From the NCBI GenBank assembly GCA_945860575.1, contig CAMAQQ010000013.1, positions 1 through 14,037 on the forward strand: a DNA stretch of 14,037 nucleotides, given 5' to 3'. This document shows, piece by piece, positions 1 to 5,142 of this stretch; the stretch's first letter is position 1; each line of letters opens with the position of its first letter. The notes under the pieces were generated by a model. It saw only the letters and a list, made by a program, of their open reading frames with translations, made no database searches and was not told the DNA's origin. This DNA comes from Ferrithrix thermotolerans DSM 19514 (GTDB lineage Bacteria > Actinomycetota > Acidimicrobiia > Acidimicrobiales > Ilumatobacteraceae). The position numbers were made by a program, and so were the translations under genes.

Positions 1-371
1 TTGACCTTTTTGAAGGTGAATACAATCTGAAACTTGTGCCTAAAAGTTCTGGAGCCAGTGCCACGTTGAACAATTCGGAGGGTGTCGTAGTTCTTGACAT
101 CGACTTGACTCCCGACCTAGAAGCAGAGGGCTTAGCGCGCGATTTAATAAGACTCGTTCAACAACTCCGACGTGAATCAGGTTTACATGTCTCGGATCGA
201 ATTCAATTGCAACTTGGTTTGCCAAGCGAACTTTCCGAACAGATTTCTGGTCACTTCGCAACAATCAAGACCGAAACTTTGGCAACAGTCATCGAACTTG
301 TTGATAACTATGCCCCGAACGCCGATCTAGATGGTGTTGTTTTATTTGTTTCGCTCAATTTAGTTAAATAA
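1..371 (+). CDS. ileS: Isoleucine--tRNA ligase, C-terminal end (5' truncated by window)
   Basis: The reading frame is open from base 3 and ends with TAA at 369-371, so only the last 122 residues are visible. IleS charges tRNA-Ile with isoleucine in the cytoplasm. The segment VLDIDLTPDLEAEGLARDL followed by IRLVQQLRRESGLHVSDRI is the typical end of the anticodon-binding region and C-terminal domain of actinobacterial-type IleS; the pattern EGLAR(D/E)-(I/V)R-x-(I/V)Q-x-LR-(K/R)-E-(S/A)G-x-x-V-(S/T)DRI is well conserved in the family. The catalytic HIGH and KMSKS signatures lie outside the window. A GTG at 36 is in frame but is an internal valine, not a start. The neighbours downstream (DksA-like, lspA, rluD, dnaE) match a common actinobacterial order, which supports the call. 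No strong terminator follows; there is only a weak imperfect hairpin around 404-428 without a T-run. Confidence 0.93.
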   Translation, partial: DLFEGEYNLKLVPKSSGASATLNNSEGVVVLDIDLTPDLEAEGLARDLIRLVQQLRRESGLHVSDRIQLQLGLPSELSEQISGHFATIKTETLATVIELVDNYAPNADLDGVVLFVSLNLVK

Positions 372-462
372 CAAAGTACACATAGTGAAACTAGAACGTT
401 TACGCCCTTAAATCCGCTATCGTAAGGCAGTCAATTTAGCGTCTCATATATTGGGTTCGCAC

Positions 463-470
463 GGGAGGTG
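463..470 (+). promoter_or_regulatory. Shine-Dalgarno GGGAGGTG choosing the GTG 477 start
   Basis: GGGAGGTG lies 6 bases before GTG 477-479, a good distance for initiation. The in-frame GTG at 468 is part of this ribosome binding site itself, so it is unlikely to be the start. This is the strongest Shine-Dalgarno sequence in the window. A TATATT at 447-452 could be a -10 element giving a short leader, but no convincing -35 box is seen. Confidence 0.6.
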
Positions 471-476
471 CTGATA

Positions 477-1535
477 GTGGGTTCAAAGAAAAAGTCGGCT
501 ACTAAAGAGAAATTAAAAAAGAGTAAGTCCAAAGACAAGTCTAAGAAGAGCGCGTCTAAGAAGAGCGCGTCTAAAAAGAAGTCTAAGAAGACTGCGCCCA
601 AGAAGAAATCGGTCTCGAATAGCGCCAAGAAAAATCTCGAACTCAAAAAGAAGCTTGAATTGAAGAAGAAGCTTGATCTCAAGAAGAAGCTTGATCTCAA
701 GAAGAAGCTTGAGTTAAAGAAGAAGCTTGAGTTAAAGAAGAAGCTTGATCTCAAGAAGAAACTTGAACTGAAGAAGAAGCTTGATCTCAAGAAGAAACTC
801 GAGAAAAAGACCCGCGATGCTCAGATCAAGGCTGTCAAGCGTCAACGTGAGATAGAAAAGCGCGCAGCAATAGCCGCTAAGGCACGCGAATTGAAAGAAA
901 AGAAAAAAGAAGCAATTCGCGTTGCAAAAGAGCGGGCAAAACTGAAGGCGACTCAAGTCGCCGAGCGCCTGGCATTGCGTGTTGCCAAAGAGAAAGAAAA
1001 GCAGGCTATTAGGGTTGCTCGCGAAGCAGAAAAGGCTGCAAAATTGGCGGCTCGCGAGGCGCAGAGGCTTGCCGAGATTGAGGCCAATCGAAAACCAGTC
1101 GCTCCACCAAAACCTCCGATCATTAGGGGAGTGATGCAGGATGGAATAACTCCGACGAAAGAATTCAATTTTGAATTTTTGCTTTCGCAACGTGAAATGC
1201 TCTTAGCCGAGCGTCGAAATCTTCTTGGCCAAGCCGATCGTTTAGAGAGCGAGGCCAACGCGATTGTTGAAAACTCAGAGATGGGTGACGTGCAATTTGA
1301 TGACGAAGGCGGGGAGGGCGACACAATGGTTGTTGAGCGAGAGCGCGACTTGACTCTCTCGGCATCAGCCCGTCAAACGGTTGAAGAGATTGATGATGCT
1401 CTAAAAAGAATCGAGACAGGCGACTATGGCTATTCCGGTCGTTCGGGATTACCGATTCCGCGCGAGCGTCTTAAAGCCTTGCCTTGGACAACAGAACTTG
1501 TTCAAGAGCGTGCTGGTGGCATTGGTTCTTATTAG
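477..1535 (+). CDS. Lysine-rich, histone-tail-like protein with degenerate DksA/TraR C-terminal domain
   Basis: This is a 352-residue protein starting at GTG 477 behind a strong Shine-Dalgarno sequence. Residues 1-53 are rich in Ser, Lys and Ala (SKKSASKKSASKKKSKK), like tails of histone H1-like or actinobacterial HU proteins. Residues 54-107 are nine exact-length hexads L(E/D)LKKK. Residues 110-205 are a highly charged Lys/Arg/Glu/Ala stretch, probably a long helix or coiled coil. A proline-rich hinge (207-214) leads to a C-terminal part, about 233-345, that resembles the DksA/TraR family: a coiled-coil hairpin, then DDALKRIETGDYGYSGRSG and PIPRERLKALPW. In canonical DksA the YG-x-C-x-x-C and later C-x-x-C pairs bind zinc; here no cysteine occurs in the whole protein, so the zinc finger is lost. 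DksA-family proteins enter the RNA polymerase secondary channel. Here a DNA- or RNA-binding tail joined to a polymerase-binding module is an inference. The role is unknown. Confidence 0.8.
   Translation: MGSKKKSATKEKLKKSKSKDKSKKSASKKSASKKKSKKTAPKKKSVSNSAKKNLELKKKLELKKKLDLKKKLDLKKKLELKKKLELKKKLDLKKKLELKKKLDLKKKLEKKTRDAQIKAVKRQREIEKRAAIAAKARELKEKKKEAIRVAKERAKLKATQVAERLALRVAKEKEKQAIRVAREAEKAAKLAAREAQRLAEIEANRKPVAPPKPPIIRGVMQDGITPTKEFNFEFLLSQREMLLAERRNLLGQADRLESEANAIVENSEMGDVQFDDEGGEGDTMVVERERDLTLSASARQTVEEIDDALKRIETGDYGYSGRSGLPIPRERLKALPWTTELVQERAGGIGSY
636..797 (+). repeat. 18-bp tandem repeat, nine in-frame copies, encoding L(E/D)LKKK
   Basis: Nine consecutive 18-bp units, roughly CTCAAGAAGAAGCTTGAT with synonymous changes, encode the hexad L(E/D)LKKK nine times. 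Several neighbouring units are nearly identical at DNA level, while others differ at third positions (CTC/TTG/TTA, AAG/AAA). This points to past unit duplication with selection on the protein pattern. A separate exact 15-bp duplication, CTAAGAAGAGCGCGT, lies at 541-555 and 556-570. Copy number is likely to vary between strains. Confidence 0.9.
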
Positions 1536-1562
1536 AACCAACTCATTCAACGAAAATAGTTT

Positions 1563-2048
1563 ATGAGCGATGCGCCAACACGAACTAGCGCATCAAAGTG
1601 GCCCGCTTATTTATTGATCGTGTTTGTGATTATCTTTGATCAACTAACCAAACACTGGTCGCTGAATGCACTTAACGCCGGCAAGACGATACAAATATTT
1701 TGGACTCTGCAATTTAATTTAGTTTTCAACTCTGGTATGGCTTTTTCTCAAGGACAAGGCATCGGGCGAATCATTGGTCTCTTGGCAATCGCCGTCGTAA
1801 TTGGTTTGTTGATGTCGTTGCGTAAGCCAATGTCGTTGGTGACGGTCATCGGTACAGGGCTTTTGGTCGGCGGAGCATGCGGAAATATTTTTGATCGAAT
1901 GTTTCGCGGTGACGGTTGGATGGGCGGTGCTGTGGTTGATTTCATCGACTTGCAGTGGTTTCCTGTTTTTAATGTCGCCGATTCTGCCGTAACAATTGGG
2001 GCAGGATTTTTGATCTTGGGAGCATTTCTTGCAAGGTCTAGGTCATGA
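1563..2048 (+). CDS. lspA: Lipoprotein signal peptidase (signal peptidase II)
   Basis: This 161-residue inner membrane aspartyl protease cleaves the signal peptide of prolipoproteins after lipid is attached to the lipobox cysteine. The sequence has the family's signatures in order: FDQLTKHW near residue 25, FNSGMAFS (55-62), [10 protein letters not shown] (103-112) with catalytic Asp111, and [18 protein letters not shown] with catalytic Asp140. Hydrophobic stretches near 14-26, 67-84, 91-107 and 141-157 fit the usual four membrane helices. The length is typical. The ATG at 1563 has no clear Shine-Dalgarno sequence and follows the DksA-like gene by 27 bases, so the two may be co-transcribed. 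The stop overlaps the rluD start (ATGA at 2045-2048), which suggests translational coupling. Function is confident from the conserved motifs. Confidence 0.97.
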   Translation: MSDAPTRTSASKWPAYLLIVFVIIFDQLTKHWSLNALNAGKTIQIFWTLQFNLVFNSGMAFSQGQGIGRIIGLLAIAVVIGLLMSLRKPMSLVTVIGTGLLVGGACGNIFDRMFRGDGWMGGAVVDFIDLQWFPVFNVADSAVTIGAGFLILGAFLARSRS

Positions 2049-2983
2049 TTGACGAAGCCAAAAAGCGAATAATCGACGAGACAATCGTGTCATCATTGGT
2101 CGGTCAACGAATAGATCGAGTGATTTCGCTCGTGGCGGATATTCCACGAGCCGCGGCTGCACAGATAATTGATGCGGGTGCGGTTCTATTAGATGATGTG
2201 GTCGTCAAAGCCGGGAAACTAAAAGTCACCGAAGGTCAGCACTTAGTGATTGATTTAACGTTGCTTCCTGAAAAACAGTTGCCCAGCGCCGAGCCAAATA
2301 TAAAAGTCGATGTGGTTTATGCAGATGACGACTTGATCGTGATCAATAAGCAAGCGGGCATCGTCGTTCATCCTGGCGCTGGCAATCCAACGGGAACATT
2401 AGTTAACGCGGTACTTGCGTTGTATCCAGAAATGGCGACAGTCGGTGATGTCTATCGACCAGGTGTTGTGCATCGCTTAGATGCAGGTACCACAGGATTA
2501 ATGGTCATGGCTCGTACCGCTCGCGCCTACGATTCGCTGGTAGACGCGCTTTCACGTCGAGTTGTCGTTCGGCGATATTTGGCACTTGTATGGGGCGAGA
2601 TGAGTGCGCCGAGTGGCGTTATTGATGCGCCGTTAGGTCGCGATCAACGAGATCCGACTCGAATGGCAGTTCTTGCAGGTGGAAAGACAGCGCGAACTAA
2701 CTACGAAGTGCGTCAGGCGTTTAGTTTGCCAGTCAGTTGTTCTCTTCTTGAGTGCGGTTTAGAAACCGGCCGCACCCACCAAATTCGGGTGCACTTGGCG
2801 ACTCTGGGTCACAGTGTTGTCGGAGATGTCGTCTACGGTGGCGCACGCAGTGTGCTGTCTTCACCACGACCGATGTTGCATGCGATGACGTTAAAGTTCG
2901 ACCATCCGGTCACTGGTACCGAAATGCAGTTCGACGCGCAAATCCCGGCCGATTTTGCGGCGATTCTAGAAAAGTGTTCTTAA
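2045..2983 (+). CDS. rluD: RluA-family 23S rRNA pseudouridine synthase (RluD-like)
   Basis: This 312-residue enzyme converts specific uridines of 23S rRNA to pseudouridine. An N-terminal S4-type RNA-binding region is visible at about 18-70 ([11 protein letters not shown] ... [17 protein letters not shown]). The catalytic domain starts near 90 ([20 protein letters not shown]) and carries the RluA-family active-site motif [15 protein letters not shown] with catalytic Asp146. It continues with RRYLALVWG (176-184) and ends with [20 protein letters not shown] (241-260). S4 plus the HRLDAGTTG form is typical of RluD-like members; the exact target uridines cannot be read from sequence. The ATG overlaps the lspA stop, and the lspA-rluD pair is common in actinobacteria. 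It converges with the Rrf2 gene, with only three bases between their stop codons and no evident terminator between them. Confidence 0.93.
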   Translation: MIDEAKKRIIDETIVSSLVGQRIDRVISLVADIPRAAAAQIIDAGAVLLDDVVVKAGKLKVTEGQHLVIDLTLLPEKQLPSAEPNIKVDVVYADDDLIVINKQAGIVVHPGAGNPTGTLVNAVLALYPEMATVGDVYRPGVVHRLDAGTTGLMVMARTARAYDSLVDALSRRVVVRRYLALVWGEMSAPSGVIDAPLGRDQRDPTRMAVLAGGKTARTNYEVRQAFSLPVSCSLLECGLETGRTHQIRVHLATLGHSVVGDVVYGGARSVLSSPRPMLHAMTLKFDHPVTGTEMQFDAQIPADFAAILEKCS

Positions 2984-2986
2984 CTA

Positions 2987-3433
2987 TTATTTTTTAGCAA
3001 CCGGCCAAGATGCTTCACCATTTGAGATTGAAGCGATATCTTCGAGTGTGTACTTTGCAAGATGCTCACGCATGTATTCACTGGCAAGATTCCACACCGC
3101 CAAAAGCACGCATTGGCCATCATGGTCGCAAGAACCGTCAGTGTGCGGTTCACCGAAATCTCCCACCGAGATTGGGCCGTCCACCGCTGAAATAATTTCA
3201 GAGAGATAGATTTCGTTGGCGGATCGGGCAAGAATATAACCGCCACCGACGCCGCGCTTTGATTTGACGAGTCCGGCGCCTTTAAGGCCGAGCAAAATCT
3301 GTTCTAAGTATGGTTGGGGTAAGGCCGTGCGAGTTGCGATATCGCGCACCGACGTAGGGCCATCATCGTTTTGATGTAGGCGCAATGAAAGTAGCGCTCG
3401 ACAGGCATAATCTCCTCTGGTCGAAATTCGCAC
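2987..3433 (-). CDS. Rrf2-family transcriptional regulator, possibly iron-sulfur
   Basis: This is a 148-residue Rrf2-family DNA-binding protein. The chosen start is GTG 3433-3431, giving MRISTRGDYACRALLSL, which matches the conserved N-terminus of the family. A longer reading frame to 3511 would add a tail with no family resemblance. The winged helix follows (TSVRDIATRTALPQPYLEQI, then LLGLKGAGLVKSKRGVGGGY with the wing RGVGGGY). Family members sense iron-sulfur status, nitric oxide or cysteine. Cluster-binding ones carry three cysteines spaced C-x5-C-x5-C. Here SCDHDGQC keeps two cysteines with five residues between them, but the first position is not Cys (PHTDGSC). A [Fe-S] cluster with another ligand, perhaps a nearby His, is possible but unproven. 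The gene is divergent from the phosphodiesterase gene and is a candidate regulator of it or of itself. Confidence 0.9.
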   Translation of the reverse strand: MRISTRGDYACRALLSLRLHQNDDGPTSVRDIATRTALPQPYLEQILLGLKGAGLVKSKRGVGGGYILARSANEIYLSEIISAVDGPISVGDFGEPHTDGSCDHDGQCVLLAVWNLASEYMREHLAKYTLEDIASISNGEASWPVAKK

Positions 3434-3439
3434 GCCTAT

Positions 3440-3445
3440 ATCGTA
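3440..3445 (-). promoter_or_regulatory. Candidate -10 element (TACGAT) for leaderless Rrf2 mRNA
   Basis: Read on the - strand, TACGAT fits the actinobacterial -10 pattern TAnnnT. It is followed by six bases and then the GTG start at 3433, so transcription would begin at or next to the start codon. No Shine-Dalgarno sequence precedes this GTG. No convincing -35 box is seen. This is an inference from spacing alone. Confidence 0.35.
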
Positions 3446-3513
3446 CGCCAGTTTTTTGTTTGAAGACTCGCGGTAATGGCCGACCGACTGAAGTATTGTC
3501 GTTGAACACAATC

Positions 3514-4671
3514 ATGACTGATAAATTAACGCCTCAAATATCACCTCAGATATCACCAGAAGTATCAACTAGACCGCGACTGCCGGCGTATAAATCAGGT
3601 TGTATCACTGGCATCATTCCGGCGTTGCTCGGGCCGTCTGGCACCAAAGAGATTCCAAACTGGATGCCCGATTGTGTTCAGGGCGCACGACAAGTTGTAT
3701 TGCTCGTGATTGACGGACTGGGCTGGCATCAGTTGCAAAAAAATCTCGCGCATTGTCCGACGCTTTCGTCGATGCAGGGTTCATCAATTACAACAGTTGC
3801 ACCAACGACAACCGTGAGTGCCTTGACTTCAATTACCACCGGTTTGGCACCCGCCGAACATGGGCTTGTTGGCTATCGCATCGACATGGGTGGGCGAGTA
3901 ATGCAGATGCTCAAGTGGGGCGATGAGAAAGGTGATCTACGAAATATGTATTCACCTGATTTAGTTCAACCCTGCCCACCATTCATGGGGGCGAGCGTGC
4001 CCGTTTTAAGTAAAGCCGAATTGGAAGGTTCGGCATTTACGCAAGCACATTTGCGCGGTGTGCGACCTAAGGGTTGGCGTGCGGCATCAAGTATCGCCGT
4101 TGAGATCAAAGAGTTGTTGCGAGCGGGCGAAAAGTTTATTTATGCGTATTACGACGGCGTTGACAAAATCGCCCACGAGCGTGGCTTCGGGGCATTTTAT
4201 GAAGCAGAGTTGCGCAGCGCTGACGCACTGGTCGCAAACATCAAGGAAGTTCTTGTTTCTGGCTCAGTGTTGTTGGTCACTGCTGATCATGGGCAAGTAA
4301 TGGTCGGAACAAATACATTGCCGCCACACGCCGATGTTCTGGCGATGACCGCATATCAATCTGGAGAAGGCAGGTTTCGTTGGTTGCATGCGCGAAACGG
4401 CACAGAAGTTGAATTGCTTGCGCGAGCAACGCAATATCACGGAGATTGTGCTTGGGTTGTAAGTCAACAACAAATCATTGATGAACAATGGCTCGGTCCG
4501 AGACTCGGCCCTGCAACTCGAAAGCGACTCGGGGATGTTGCGCTCGTGCCTAGAGATGCAATCAGTTTTGATGACCCTGCTGATTCTGGTCCGTATATGT
4601 TGCAATGTCGCCATGGTGCATTAACAGATGATGAACTTGATGTACCGTTGCTTGCCGTCACCGGAAACTGA
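3514..4671 (+). CDS. Alkaline phosphatase superfamily protein (type I phosphodiesterase / nucleotide pyrophosphatase-like)
   Basis: From ATG 3514 the protein has 385 residues. It carries the metal-site motifs of the nucleotide pyrophosphatase/phosphodiesterase branch: VVLLVIDGLGWHQL (first Asp about 67), a Thr-rich nucleophile region PTTTVSALTSITTGLAP (97-113), AEHGLVGYRID, YAYYDGVDKIAHERG (about 210-224, Asp and His metal ligands) and LLVTADHGQV (about 253-262). Such enzymes hydrolyse phosphate mono- or diesters with two metal ions, but the substrate here is not known. No signal peptide is visible, so it is probably cytoplasmic. The in-frame extension back to 3385 overlaps the Rrf2 gene and has no family resemblance, so it is excluded. 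The N-terminus contains a small repeat (PQISPQISPEVS) and looks disordered. No Shine-Dalgarno sequence precedes the ATG. TATTGT at 3494-3499 could be a -10 box. Confidence 0.85.
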   Translation: MTDKLTPQISPQISPEVSTRPRLPAYKSGCITGIIPALLGPSGTKEIPNWMPDCVQGARQVVLLVIDGLGWHQLQKNLAHCPTLSSMQGSSITTVAPTTTVSALTSITTGLAPAEHGLVGYRIDMGGRVMQMLKWGDEKGDLRNMYSPDLVQPCPPFMGASVPVLSKAELEGSAFTQAHLRGVRPKGWRAASSIAVEIKELLRAGEKFIYAYYDGVDKIAHERGFGAFYEAELRSADALVANIKEVLVSGSVLLVTADHGQVMVGTNTLPPHADVLAMTAYQSGEGRFRWLHARNGTEVELLARATQYHGDCAWVVSQQQIIDEQWLGPRLGPATRKRLGDVALVPRDAISFDDPADSGPYMLQCRHGALTDDELDVPLLAVTGN

Positions 4672-4689
4672 TAAGTTATTTGCCCCACC

Positions 4690-5142
4690 ATGAACGAACC
4701 ACAACGCGGCGAAATAGTCCAAGAAAATAACATCGAAGAAGAAACCGTTACGGCACCGGCGAAAGTCATGCGTATAGGTTCGATGATCAAGCAACTACTC
4801 GACGAAGTGCGTTCGATGACACTTGACAGCCCTTCTCGTGAACGACTCGCAGAAATTTATGAGCGGTCAATCGTTGAATTAGCAACTGCGTTGTCGCCAG
4901 ACTTACAAGAAGAACTTAGAACACTTGCTTTACCGTTCAAAGACGGGGATATTCCATCTGACGCCGAATTGCGAATTGCCAAAGCGCAACTCGTTGGTTG
5001 GCTTGAAGGTTTGTTCCACGGCATTCAAGCAACGATGTTTGCTCAACAGCTTTCGATGCGACAGCAGTCGGAGCAAAAGCAGATTCAATCAGGCCAAGCA
5101 CCTGGTGCGCAGCCAGGAGATCGCCCCGGAACATATTTGTAA
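4690..5142 (+). CDS. bpa: Bacterial proteasome activator Bpa (DUF2587)
   Basis: This 150-residue protein matches the Bpa family, which forms a ring that docks on the 20S proteasome and opens its gate without ATP. The conserved core is visible: RIGSMIKQLLDEVRSMTLD (28-46), SRERLAEIYERSIVELATAL (49-68), LSPDLQEELRTLALPF (68-83), then AELRIAKAQLVGWLEGLFHGIQ (92-113). These form the helical bundle. The acidic N-terminus and the Gln/Gly/Pro-rich tail after about 122 look flexible. The protein ends in GTYL, close to the C-terminal GQYL of mycobacterial Bpa that inserts into proteasome alpha-ring pockets, so docking should be kept. Its presence implies the genome also has prcBA. It starts 18 bases after the phosphodiesterase stop, and its TAA overlaps the dnaE ATG by one base, so the two are probably translated together. 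Confidence 0.9.
   Translation: MNEPQRGEIVQENNIEEETVTAPAKVMRIGSMIKQLLDEVRSMTLDSPSRERLAEIYERSIVELATALSPDLQEELRTLALPFKDGDIPSDAELRIAKAQLVGWLEGLFHGIQATMFAQQLSMRQQSEQKQIQSGQAPGAQPGDRPGTYL

Noticed and set aside
404..428. Hairpin between ileS and the Lys-rich gene as a terminator
   Set aside because: The GCCCTTA/TAAGGC arms are short with a bulge and a long loop, and no T-run follows; it is likely to be chance.
431..790. Long - strand reading frame rich in Phe, Ser and Leu opposite the Lys-rich gene
   Set aside because: It is the mirror of AAG/AAA-rich coding repeats (CTT/TTC/TTT on the other strand). It has no ribosome binding site or family resemblance, and the + strand frame has a recognisable C-terminal domain.
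636..797. Short regular repeats that might be a CRISPR array
   Set aside because: Units are 18 bp, directly abutting with no spacers, and stay in frame in a coding gene; they are a protein-coding tandem repeat.
3434..3511. Longer Rrf2 protein starting at 3511
   Set aside because: The family N-terminus MRISTRGDYA begins exactly at GTG 3433; the extra 26 residues have no counterpart in Rrf2 proteins.
3385..3513. Longer phosphodiesterase N-terminus starting at ATG 3385
   Set aside because: It would overlap the conserved start of the Rrf2 gene on the other strand, and the added 43 residues do not resemble the family; ATG 3514 is preferred.
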